From: Actinomycetes bacterium
Lineage (GTDB): Bacteria; Actinomycetota; Acidimicrobiia; Acidimicrobiales; Acidimicrobiaceae
Reading direction: 5' to 3'
Assembly: GCA_021792075.1 (NCBI GenBank)
Contig: JAJYVK010000001.1
Span: 4,588-20,897 of the forward strand
DNA length: 16,310 nucleotides
Part shown: positions 1-7,573 of the stretch, in pieces
Layout: each line of letters opens with the position of its first letter
Position numbering within the stretch: the first letter of the stretch is position 1
Notes under the pieces: generated by a model
Seen by the model: the letters and a program-made list of their open reading frames with translations, nothing else
Database searches by the model: none
What the model was told of the DNA's origin: nothing
Made by a program: the position numbers and the translations under genes

Positions 1-318
1 GACGTGCTGGTCATGTATGCAGGCCAGGCAGTAGAAATGGGGACGGCGGAATCCGTCTTCGACCACCCGCTCCATCCCTATACCGACGCACTTCTCAGTT
101 CCGACCCGCGCAAAGCGCGACCCGGCGAAGCCCTGGTCGCAATCGCCGGTACCGTGCCAAGACCAGGATCGTGGCCCACCGGCTGCCGCTTTGCCCCAAG
201 GTGCCAGCAGGCCACTATGGAGTGTCAGGCGAAGGACATTGAAATGCTCATAGTCAAGCCAGGACATAGCTCACGTTGCATCCATATGAACGAGCTGGTT
301 GGTGAACTCGAACAATGA
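1..318 (+). CDS. Oligopeptide/dipeptide ABC transporter ATP-binding protein (OppD/DppD type), C-terminal part
   Basis: This is the 3' end of an ATPase subunit of a peptide/nickel-type ABC importer; the nucleotide-binding domain lies outside the window on the left. What is seen is the tail of the ATPase core (VMYAGQAVEMG) and the oligopeptide/dipeptide C-terminal extension (HPLHPYTDALLSS). The extension carries the cysteine-rich segment typical of OppD/DppD: GCRFAPRC, then MEC and SRC further on. In the family this extension follows the H-loop and marks Opp/Dpp-type ATPases. The reading frame is open from base 1. Its stop (TGA 316-318) overlaps the ATG of the next ATPase by 4 bases, so the two subunits are translationally coupled and probably form the usual heterodimer. 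The substrate cannot be deduced from this fragment; peptide-type importers also carry other small organic molecules. Confidence 0.9.
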   Translation, partial: DVLVMYAGQAVEMGTAESVFDHPLHPYTDALLSSDPRKARPGEALVAIAGTVPRPGSWPTGCRFAPRCQQATMECQAKDIEMLIVKPGHSSRCIHMNELVGELEQ

Positions 319-1226
319 ACATGCCAGATCCCCAAATAGACGAAACTGCCCGAGGTCAAATGCTTTTGGAAGTCGACAACCTAACAGTCGAGTTTCACCA
401 TGGTAGACGGGACGTTTACTGCGCCCTTAACGACGTGAGCCTTGCTGTCGATGATAACGAAATCGTCGCAGTAGTGGGCGAATCGGGTGCCGGCAAGTCG
501 ACACTCGGACGTGCTGTTCTCGGTCTCGTTCCGGTGACTTCGGGGACAATTCGATTCGAGGGTCACGACATAACCCATGCCAGCCACGAACAGCGCGTCG
601 AACTCGCATCTAGTCTTCAAGTTGTCTTTCAGGACCCGAACAGCTCGTTGAACCCGTCTCGCATGATACGCTCGTCACTTGCCGAACCGCTTCTCCACAA
701 AGGGCTCACCCGACCGGAAATGCATCAGCGCGTATTGGCAATGCTTGAACGGATTGGGCTTGGTGCTGAAGCAGCAGATCGCTATCCGCGTCAGTTCTCA
801 GGTGGCCAAAGGCAGCGGGTGGCAATAGCACGAGCCCTCATGGCCTCGCCACGCCTAGTCATTTGCGACGAAGCGCTCAGCGGCCTCGATCTCTCGGTAC
901 AGGCGCAGATCATCAACCTCCTGCTCGAACTCCGTAGAGAGTTCGAGCTCGCTCTGTTGTTCATTGGCCACGACCTCAACGTTGTGCGTCACTTGGCGCA
1001 GCGTGTCTTTGTGCTCAGAAATGGCCAGATAGTCGAATCGGGACCGACCGAGCAGCTCTTCTCGCATCCGGCAGACCCGTACACTGTAAAGCTGATCGAA
1101 GCGATACCGGTATTGAACCCGCGTATTGAACGCGCCCGCCTCGCCGAACAGATCGTAAACAATTCAACAGAGCCCGCTATCGTCACCTCGGTGGAGATGC
1201 CGGTAGGAACGAAAGGCCCAGGATGA
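315..1226 (+). CDS. Oligopeptide/dipeptide ABC transporter ATP-binding protein (OppF/DppF type)
   Basis: This is the second cytoplasmic ATPase subunit of the same importer, 303 residues, complete. Walker A is GESGAGKS (residues 55-62), the Q-loop lies in VVFQDPNSSLNP (103-114), the ABC signature is FSGGQRQ (161-167), Walker B is LVICDE (181-186) and the H-loop histidine is in IGHD (H219). The D-loop region reads DEALSGLDLS, where DEPTSALDVS is commoner in the family. A short oligo_HPY-like tail (HPADPYTVKLIEAIP) follows. The start overlaps the preceding stop in an ATGA and has only a weak ribosome-binding site, so it probably depends on coupling. The TGA at 1224-1226 overlaps the next ATG in the same way. 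Permease and binding-protein genes are not in the window and would be expected upstream. Placement in front of P450 and CoA-enzyme genes suggests import of the substrate of the downstream pathway, which is inference. Confidence 0.93.
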   Translation: MNMPDPQIDETARGQMLLEVDNLTVEFHHGRRDVYCALNDVSLAVDDNEIVAVVGESGAGKSTLGRAVLGLVPVTSGTIRFEGHDITHASHEQRVELASSLQVVFQDPNSSLNPSRMIRSSLAEPLLHKGLTRPEMHQRVLAMLERIGLGAEAADRYPRQFSGGQRQRVAIARALMASPRLVICDEALSGLDLSVQAQIINLLLELRREFELALLFIGHDLNVVRHLAQRVFVLRNGQIVESGPTEQLFSHPADPYTVKLIEAIPVLNPRIERARLAEQIVNNSTEPAIVTSVEMPVGTKGPG

Positions 1227-2449
1227 GCGAGACCACTGGGATCATCGACGATTTCGATCCCGACGACCCGATCGCGCTGGACAACCCAGAGGAGCTTTAC
1301 GGTCCACTACGCCAGCGCTGTCCGGTTGCACACAGCACTAGCTACGGTGGATTTTGGGCCGTGACGCGTTACCGGGACGTTGAGAGAATTATGGGCGATC
1401 CGGAGACCTTTACCAGTTCGCGCGGAATCATAATCCCTCGCAATCCAGCATCAGGACGCCGCCCGCCGCTTCACTATGACCCACCTGAGCATACGATATA
1501 CCGCAGAGCAATAAGCCCGGTCTTCCGAAAGGACCGCCTGCGGCGGCTTGACCCAGTGATCCGCAACCTCGCTGTTTCACTGCTTCCCCAAATTGGCGAA
1601 AATAGTGAGGTTCATATCGAATTTTTCGGGCAATACTGCTCACGATATACAGCGCATATTGTCTGTGCGATGCTGAATATCCCGACAGAGCTCTTCGACA
1701 CTTTCGCGTATCACTTGGAACTTTTCGAGAGCTCACAACGTAACCGCGACATGACCGGAATCGGGCGCGAGAACCGGGTCCTCTACGAGATGTGCCGCTC
1801 CGTAGTCGCCGAAAGAGACGCACATCTGCTGTCACCGGAAGAAGATCTCGTTAGCGCTCTCCTCTTAATAGACAATGAGTTCGGGCCGCTCGACCGGGAG
1901 CTGGTTGTCGGCAGCCTGAGGCAGATCGTCGTGGCTGGACACGGCGCACCTGCCCTTGTCCTGGCCAGCTCGGTGTTGCATCTTGCTCGACATCAGGATC
2001 TTCAACGTAAGCTGAGGGAGAACCCGGACCTCATTCCCAGAGCTATCGAAGAGATGCTTCGGCTCCACACTCCAAATATAGGATTCGCAAGAACCGCAAC
2101 CCGCACGGTTGAGTTAGAAGGCCAGAAAATTACTGCCGGAGATCCAGTTGCGATCGTCCTTCCAGCCGCCAACCGCGACCCTGAGGTTTTCAAGCGGCCA
2201 AATGAGGTCGACCTCGACAGGACAGAACACCACCTAGCATTTGGCTTCGGCCCTCACGTCTGTCCTGGATCGGTAGTCGGGCGGGAGGAAGTCGCTGTGG
2301 CACTGGAAATACTCTTAGGCAGGACATCTACCATAGACATCGACGGTGAAATCACGTTCAGCCCATGGCCAACTTCGGGGCCCATCTACCTGCCACTCAA
2401 GCTCGTCGGCACCCGAATGACCTCCGCGAAACAAGGACCAGATAGATGA
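1223..2449 (+). CDS. Cytochrome P450, first of a tandem pair, with atypical I-helix
   Basis: This is a soluble bacterial class I-type P450 of 408 residues, the normal length for the family. The heme-thiolate loop is FGFGPHVCPG (340-349, Cys347), the K-helix ExxR is E277-R280, the C-helix HxxxR is H90-R94, and ANRDP is present at 316-320. All this supports a folded heme protein. The odd point is the I-helix: where the family has AGHETT, this protein has AGHGAP (238-243), so the usual acid-Thr pair for O2 protonation is replaced by Gly-Ala-Pro. A ribosome-binding site GAAAGG (1211-1216) sits 6 bases before the ATG, which overlaps the upstream stop by 4 bases. The next gene is a paralogous P450 with the same Ala-Pro change. 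No ferredoxin or reductase gene is in the window. Substrate and reaction are unknown; hydroxylation is the default expectation but is uncertain given the altered helix. Confidence 0.93.
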   Translation: MSETTGIIDDFDPDDPIALDNPEELYGPLRQRCPVAHSTSYGGFWAVTRYRDVERIMGDPETFTSSRGIIIPRNPASGRRPPLHYDPPEHTIYRRAISPVFRKDRLRRLDPVIRNLAVSLLPQIGENSEVHIEFFGQYCSRYTAHIVCAMLNIPTELFDTFAYHLELFESSQRNRDMTGIGRENRVLYEMCRSVVAERDAHLLSPEEDLVSALLLIDNEFGPLDRELVVGSLRQIVVAGHGAPALVLASSVLHLARHQDLQRKLRENPDLIPRAIEEMLRLHTPNIGFARTATRTVELEGQKITAGDPVAIVLPAANRDPEVFKRPNEVDLDRTEHHLAFGFGPHVCPGSVVGREEVAVALEILLGRTSTIDIDGEITFSPWPTSGPIYLPLKLVGTRMTSAKQGPDR

Positions 2450-3666
2450 TAGAGCCAACAGCTGATCCGAATAAGGCGTCCTCGGGAAGCCAGGTGGACT
2501 TTGATCCCCTAGTGCCCGACACAGAACGCGACCCCCATGCCCTCTACCGGGAGATGCGGAAGCACTGCCCGGTTAGCCACAGCGACAGATTCGGTGGATT
2601 CTGGGCTCTGACCAAATTTGACGACGTGTACCGAGTCCTTACGGAATCTGCCACATTCATCACGTCAGTACAGAACATCATTCCAAAGATCGCTTTTACT
2701 GGAAGGCGTCCGCCTCTTCATCTCGACCCCCCCGAGCACACACTTTACCGGCGTGTGCTCAACCCGCTCATGAGTCAGGCACGGGTGACTGCAGCCGAGC
2801 CAGTAGTCCGCACCTATGCAAAGACTTGTCTCGAACCAATGCTTGAAAGCGGACGGGGAGATTTTTCCATCCAGTTTGCATCCAACTTTCCCGTGATGTC
2901 TTTTGCAAACTTCCTCAATATTTCGGCAGAGACCATGGCGCAAGTCCAAGAAGAGTTCATCTCATTCAACGTTGCGATCAAAGACAATGATCCGGACGGA
3001 ATGAAATCCGCGAGCCTGGCACTATATGACATTACACGCGAATTGATAGCGAATCGTGAACGAAATCCTCAGGATGAATCGATCGATCCGGCGACTGCGC
3101 TCCTGGCGGCGCGTGTCAATGGTCAGCCCCTGCCGCGAGAGATGGTTGTTGGAACACTTCGACAGGTGCTGCTAGTCGGCATTGTTGCACCGCGATTCGT
3201 GCTGGGCAGCTTTGCCGTCCACCTTGCCAACGACATCCAACTCCAAGATGAGCTTCGTCAAAGGCCGGAACGGATCCCCGCAGCAGTTGAGGAGCTACTG
3301 CGCCTTTACTCCCCTTACCGGGGCTTCGCACGTACAGCCAATCGCGATGTAGAGTTCCGCGGATGTCCAATTAAAAAGGATGAGCCGATTGCCATGATTT
3401 TCACCTCTGCCAACCGGGATGAGGATGTATTCGAGGCACCCGACGAATTCAGGTGGGACCGTACGGCTCGACATCTCGCGTTTGGCCTTGGGCCCCATCA
3501 ATGCCCTGGAGCAGCCTGGGCGCGCATGGAGCTCAAGGTGGCGCTTGAGGAGTTGCTGGCTGCAACTCTAAGTTTCTCGCTTGATGGCCCTGTCGACATG
3601 ACCCGCTGGCCCGAATTCGGACCAGAGTCCGTCCCAATAAGCCTGGTTCGGGCAAACGGAAGATGA
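2446..3666 (+). CDS. Cytochrome P450, second of a tandem pair, with atypical I-helix
   Basis: This is a second P450 of 406 residues, clearly a paralogue of its upstream neighbour: both share GGFWA near residue 50, RRPPLH.DPPEHT.YRR around 87-103, and the HLAFG.GPH.CPG heme loop. Cys353 is the heme ligand (FGLGPHQCPG, 346-355) and ExxR is E283-R286. The I-helix reads VGIVAP (244-249) at the position of AGHETT, so again the acid is lost and Thr is replaced by Ala-Pro; the following residues (RFVLGSFAVHLA) keep the same pattern as the first P450. AAGGA (2433-2437) lies 8 bases before the ATG, which overlaps the previous stop by 4 bases. The C-terminus (TRWPEFGPESVPISL) also matches the first P450's (SPWPTSGPIYLPLKL). 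The pair probably arose by tandem duplication and may act on consecutive positions of one substrate or as a hetero-pair. This is inference. Confidence 0.93.
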   Translation: MIEPTADPNKASSGSQVDFDPLVPDTERDPHALYREMRKHCPVSHSDRFGGFWALTKFDDVYRVLTESATFITSVQNIIPKIAFTGRRPPLHLDPPEHTLYRRVLNPLMSQARVTAAEPVVRTYAKTCLEPMLESGRGDFSIQFASNFPVMSFANFLNISAETMAQVQEEFISFNVAIKDNDPDGMKSASLALYDITRELIANRERNPQDESIDPATALLAARVNGQPLPREMVVGTLRQVLLVGIVAPRFVLGSFAVHLANDIQLQDELRQRPERIPAAVEELLRLYSPYRGFARTANRDVEFRGCPIKKDEPIAMIFTSANRDEDVFEAPDEFRWDRTARHLAFGLGPHQCPGAAWARMELKVALEELLAATLSFSLDGPVDMTRWPEFGPESVPISLVRANGR

Positions 3667-5123
3667 CCGCTTTCAGCGAACTCCTCAAAGAGCTTCAGGT
3701 GATGGGTCCTCTCCGATCTGAAGGCCTTTCGGTTCCACTTGGCACATCCTGGCTCGCAAATTGCAATCTCGGGATCGACATCGTTGCGGCAGGCTACGTC
3801 GAAGAGGAGTACTTGCTTTCCGGCGCTGCAGGCGTTTGGACCTGGGACAATGACTTTCGTTCAGTCACTTTGGGATCGAAGCCTTACACCACGAGGATAG
3901 TTCTGCGCCGCCCGGAAGACCCGGCCCAATTCAGTGGGGTCGTACAGCTTGAACCAAATCACCCTGATGACGACCGTGCTCTCACCTGGGGTGCTCTCGC
4001 TCCGTGGATCCTGCGATCTGGCCATGCCCATGTGGGAGTAACCCAAGATCCAGCAGCAATTCGAGACCTGCAAAGATGGGACCCCGAGCGTTATGGGGGG
4101 CTATCTATTCCCGATCCCACTCAGCGCTGGGATATCCTTGGGCAGGTAGCCGCGCTTATTCATTTCGGCCTCGACGCTGCTCTCAAAAATCTGGCTGTCA
4201 ACCAGGTCATCGTCTCGGGGTGGTCAATGACAGGCACATTTTGGAGGACTTTTCTCGGCGAAGGCTTCCATGAGCGATGCCGGTTGGCCGATGTCAACGC
4301 GATCGACGGTTATGTGATCTGCATTTCTTCCGGCGGTGCCGGAAGGGCCGGTTATGGGAGACTAAGGGAGGATATCACCCTGCCCCTCGACGATCCGCGC
4401 CGGACGATTGGGAGGCACGGAATACCGATAATCGAGCTACTCAGCGAAGCAGAGTCTGAAACACATCACGGCGTCCTCCGCGAAGATGAAGACGGACCCG
4501 AGGACTATTATCGGCTCTATGAAGTAGCAGGAACCTCACATATTGCAACTGGAACCGCCAGCATCCTAACAAACCGTAGACAGTTCACAGATCGCGGCTG
4601 GCCAACGGTGCCTAGAGAGATCGTCGAAGCGAAATCCACAGCGCGAATAGATTTTGTAGCCCGAGCAGTCTTCGAAGCTGTCGACCACTGGATCAAGGAC
4701 GGACTTGTCCCACCTCATGCTGACCGTTTCTCATATCTGCCGAAAGAGGGCCGGGCGATACGCGGAATTATGGAAGAGAGTCTCCCACTTGCTCGCGATC
4801 GTGATGGAAACGTCTTAGGAGGGATACGGACTCCATGGGTGGACATCCCCACAGCGACCTATGTACCGCACAGCTCACCATCGCCAGGGCGCTGTCTTCC
4901 TGCAGCTCATGCCCCATACGCCGATCCAAAAATGCTTGCAGACCTGATCGGGCATATGGTTCCATTCGCACCGGAACATCTCGCGCAGCGCTATCCATCG
5001 CGTGAGGCGTATCTGGCGCGCTACTGTCAACGCGCCAAAGAACTAGTCGAAGAACACTGGCTGTTACACGAAGAGGCTGCCGAACTCTGTAGCACAGAGA
5101 GGAACCGTCTTGCGACCTGGTGA
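3663..5123 (+). CDS. Alpha/beta hydrolase domain protein (Abhydrolase_10-like)
   Basis: This 486-residue protein looks like the alpha/beta hydrolase domain family often annotated Abhydrolase_10. The nucleophile elbow is GWSMTG (186-191, Ser188) after the strand NQVIVS. A candidate catalytic His is in YEVAGTSHIA (His293), and an acidic residue is available in IIELLSEAESE (257-267). No signal peptide is seen, so it is probably cytoplasmic. By family, an ester, lactone or amide hydrolase is expected; the substrate is unknown. The ATG overlaps the second P450's stop (ATGA) and is preceded by CGGAAG, so it is coupled to the P450s. The gene's end overlaps the next gene's TTG start by 14 bases. Its place between P450s and CoA-dependent enzymes suggests it cleaves an ester or lactone produced by oxidation, freeing a carboxylate for CoA transfer. 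This is inference. Confidence 0.8.
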   Translation: MTAFSELLKELQVMGPLRSEGLSVPLGTSWLANCNLGIDIVAAGYVEEEYLLSGAAGVWTWDNDFRSVTLGSKPYTTRIVLRRPEDPAQFSGVVQLEPNHPDDDRALTWGALAPWILRSGHAHVGVTQDPAAIRDLQRWDPERYGGLSIPDPTQRWDILGQVAALIHFGLDAALKNLAVNQVIVSGWSMTGTFWRTFLGEGFHERCRLADVNAIDGYVICISSGGAGRAGYGRLREDITLPLDDPRRTIGRHGIPIIELLSEAESETHHGVLREDEDGPEDYYRLYEVAGTSHIATGTASILTNRRQFTDRGWPTVPREIVEAKSTARIDFVARAVFEAVDHWIKDGLVPPHADRFSYLPKEGRAIRGIMEESLPLARDRDGNVLGGIRTPWVDIPTATYVPHSSPSPGRCLPAAHAPYADPKMLADLIGHMVPFAPEHLAQRYPSREAYLARYCQRAKELVEEHWLLHEEAAELCSTERNRLATW

Positions 5124-6288
5124 CTCCGAAACGCTCGACTTTGTGCGAAGTGCCTATGCCAATCCCGTCCAAGTGGCCGATTCCTGGCGCACTGCTGGCG
5201 GCAAGGTAATCGGCATACTTGGACATGATGCACCGCGCGAACTTGTAGTCGCGCTCGAAATGCTGCCTATCCGCATCGCTCCTCTGCGCCTTACGAGGAC
5301 CGGCGAGCCACCGCCGGCGGCGGCTCCCAAGTCCCTGACCGACGAGCTCAGCCCTGACACAGGCCTTGTTCTGGCGGCCATGCTCGAAGGGCGACTCGAC
5401 TGGATGGACGGCCTGGTAATCTGCAGGGACAGCGAGACACACTCAAAACTCTTCGCCGTCTTGCGCGAGCTTGCTCGAATTGGTGCAATGAGAGACTCTC
5501 CTCCAATCGTCTTCTACGATCGAATCCTGTCAGAGAGCAATGCAGCAGCAAGGTATAACCGGCTACGAATCAATGAACTTGCAAATACCCTCAGCTCATG
5601 GGCGGGACGGGAACTGACCCGGGATGGGATTGCCGAGGCTGTAAGTGAAGCCAACTCGACAGTGAACGCGCTGCGAGAATTGGCTGCGGCGCGAAGGGCA
5701 GTACCCAGTTTGCGGGGCAGCGACATGCTAAGCATTTCCGGTGCGGCGCTCACTCTTCCAGGCCATATCATGACGGAGGTACTGGCATACCTTGCCACTG
5801 GCTATGACGGGCATCAAGCACCTTCAACCCCGGGGACCAGAGTCTTCATAACCGGATCGCCGCAGGACGATCCCTGGACCTACCAGGCCTTGGAATCTGC
5901 CGGTTTCGATATTGTCGGGGAGGACCATGACTGGGGGGAAGGCGGCTGGAGCCTGATCACAGAGACGCCAGACCCGATGGACGGGATACTCGACGGGCAC
6001 CGCACCACACAACCGCGGGCCGCACGAACCGGAGTGAAGGAACGGTGCTACAACACTGCGCGCATGGCCGCCGAAGCCAGAGCTGACCTCGTCATTCAGA
6101 TATTTTTCTACCACGATCAGGCCTCGGGTTGGGAATTTCCATTCCTCCGCCAACTCCTCGCATCAACTGAGATCCATCTAGTCCAGGCGCGCGTGCAATA
6201 CGGACATCCGGATCCCACGCCTCTCTTGCAAGCAGTTGGGGTTATCAGTTCCCAGGAAACCGCAATTGAAGGAAAGCCACATGGCTGA
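5110..6288 (+). CDS. 2-hydroxyacyl-CoA dehydratase family subunit (HgdB/BcrC/FldC-like fold) lacking cluster cysteines
   Basis: This 392-residue protein follows the pattern of the 2-hydroxyacyl-CoA dehydratase/benzoyl-CoA reductase D-component family. It has a first Rossmann-like segment VIGILGHDAPRELVVALEM (33-51), DGLVICRDSETHSKLF (100-115), a central helical region, a second segment VFITGSPQDDP..YQALESAGFDIVGEDHD (245-274) and RADLVIQIFFYHDQASGWEFPFLRQL (324-349). In typical members the first, second and last of these regions supply cysteines that bind a [4Fe-4S] cluster. Here only two cysteines exist, C105 and C313, and neither aligns convincingly; the last site reads FYHDQ. The start is TTG, chosen because AGAGAGGA (5096-5103) lies 6 bases upstream; an in-frame GTG at 5143 is the alternative. 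The 3' end overlaps the partner subunit by 8 bases. Family membership is a pattern judgement; classical radical dehydration seems doubtful without the cluster. Confidence 0.75.
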   Translation: MRPGDSETLDFVRSAYANPVQVADSWRTAGGKVIGILGHDAPRELVVALEMLPIRIAPLRLTRTGEPPPAAAPKSLTDELSPDTGLVLAAMLEGRLDWMDGLVICRDSETHSKLFAVLRELARIGAMRDSPPIVFYDRILSESNAAARYNRLRINELANTLSSWAGRELTRDGIAEAVSEANSTVNALRELAAARRAVPSLRGSDMLSISGAALTLPGHIMTEVLAYLATGYDGHQAPSTPGTRVFITGSPQDDPWTYQALESAGFDIVGEDHDWGEGGWSLITETPDPMDGILDGHRTTQPRAARTGVKERCYNTARMAAEARADLVIQIFFYHDQASGWEFPFLRQLLASTEIHLVQARVQYGHPDPTPLLQAVGVISSQETAIEGKPHG

Positions 6289-7573
6289 GGCAACCGGAGA
6301 GCGCAGACATAACGAGCTTGCGTGCACCAGAGAGATCACGGCATACCAACGAGCCTGGTTCGCCGAGATGAGCGAGCGCGCCAGAGCAGGCGAACCATTT
6401 GCGGTGCTGAGCGCCGATTCCCCGCATGAGATCTATCGGGCAATGGACATACCTTACGTCGTGGTTCAATGGTGGTCCTCACTCATCGCCGCAAAGCAAA
6501 AGGCCCCAGAATACCTAAGGCGTCTGGCAGAGGCCGGGTACCCCAACGACAGCGAACAGTACAATTCACTTCCACTTGGAGAGTTGCTCGACAATAACCC
6601 CTCAGATGCTCCTTGGGGTGGCCTCCCAAGACCAACGATCCTACAATGCTCACTTTCAACCGACGGCATGCGCAAGATGTTCGAGATATGGGCTGATCGC
6701 ACCGGCGCCACATTCTTTCCCCTCGATCGCTCGGTCGACACCCGACTGGACTTGCCTGCGAATTGGTGGGAGGAGTTGCCAAGAAACTGGAACACATTTC
6801 TCCCGTCAGCCCGGCTTGACCTGCTCACCGACGAACTCAGAGACCTGATTGCAATGCTCGAGAAGACGACCGGAAGAAGCTTCTCCGAGGAGAAATTCGC
6901 CGAAATAATGGATCTTGCAAATGAGCATGCAGAAGCAAACCGGTCAGCCAGAGATCTAATTGCAGCGACCGTTCCGGCTCCCACTACTGCAGCCGAGACA
7001 ATGGCCGCGACAATGATCCCCCAGTGGCACCGTGGCAGCACCTGGGCCAGGGACGCTGCACGCTCCTTTGCGGCTGAGATAAAAGAGCGGGCCGAAGCGG
7101 GCATCTCGACACATCCAAACGAGCGAATACGTCTGATGTGGCTCGGGCGAGGGTTATGGTCGAGCCTCGGATTCTATGAACAGTTCGCCGAACGCGGTGC
7201 GGTCTTCGTCTGGTCAATGTACCTCGGACTCGCAGCGGACGGATACATCAGATATGTCGGCGACAGCGATCCGCTCCGAGCTCTCGCAGCCCGCTTCGTG
7301 CCTATGGGAGAGGAGCTGAGAATGCCTGGCTGGTCAAGTGCGTGGCATCTGAAAGAAGCCCTGCTCCACCAGATCGACGGGGTAATAAGTCTCGGGGAGG
7401 ATGACTACTTCAGTACACAGTTGTTAAAAAAGAACGGGATCCCAGTCCTTTCCATTCAAGCGGACAACGTCGACAGAAGGACTTGGAGCGAAGACTGGAT
7501 CGGGAGCCAGATTGACAAGTTCATCGATCAGCAAGTTAACTCCACAACGGCGAGGAGAATCAGTGGCAAATGA
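6281..7573 (+). CDS. 2-hydroxyacyl-CoA dehydratase family subunit (HgdA/BcrB/FldB-like fold) lacking cluster cysteines
   Basis: This is a 430-residue partner of the preceding gene, again of the dehydratase/benzoyl-CoA reductase fold. Recognisable blocks are PHEIYRAMDIPYVV (48-61), RRLAEAGYPNDSEQYNSLPLG (80-100), RPTILQCSLSTDGMRKMFE (117-135) with FFPLD (145-149), RLMWLGRGLWSSLGFYEQFAERGAVFVWSMY (284-314) and QIDGVISLGEDDY..KNGIPVLSIQADNVDRRTWSE (364-404). The last block strongly recalls the family's DGV...GIP.L.IE.D..D.R ending. The first cysteine site (GYS.D.C in relatives) reads GYPNDS here, and the C-terminal cysteine site reads LGEDDY. The only cysteines are C15 and C123. The ATG at 6281 was chosen over an upstream in-frame TTG (6236) because GAAGGAAAG (6268-6276) precedes it. 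Adjacent coupled genes imply a heterodimer. It may be a redox-independent lyase, a scaffold or a CoA-thioester binding complex; its function is unknown. Confidence 0.75.
   Translation: MAEATGERRHNELACTREITAYQRAWFAEMSERARAGEPFAVLSADSPHEIYRAMDIPYVVVQWWSSLIAAKQKAPEYLRRLAEAGYPNDSEQYNSLPLGELLDNNPSDAPWGGLPRPTILQCSLSTDGMRKMFEIWADRTGATFFPLDRSVDTRLDLPANWWEELPRNWNTFLPSARLDLLTDELRDLIAMLEKTTGRSFSEEKFAEIMDLANEHAEANRSARDLIAATVPAPTTAAETMAATMIPQWHRGSTWARDAARSFAAEIKERAEAGISTHPNERIRLMWLGRGLWSSLGFYEQFAERGAVFVWSMYLGLAADGYIRYVGDSDPLRALAARFVPMGEELRMPGWSSAWHLKEALLHQIDGVISLGEDDYFSTQLLKKNGIPVLSIQADNVDRRTWSEDWIGSQIDKFIDQQVNSTTARRISGK

Noticed and set aside
4768..5442. A 224-residue open frame on the minus strand across the hydrolase/dehydratase junction
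   Set aside because: It lies antisense to two genes with clear family motifs and optimal ribosome-binding sites, and its translation shows no recognisable domain.
6236..6280. Upstream in-frame TTG as start of the second dehydratase-fold gene
   Set aside because: GAAGGAAAG precedes the ATG at 6281 at good spacing, and the overlap of 8 bases fits the other junctions of the operon.
6466..7104. A 212-residue minus-strand open frame inside the second dehydratase-fold gene
   Set aside because: It is antisense to a strongly patterned family protein; its Ser/Arg-rich translation is typical of a shadow frame.
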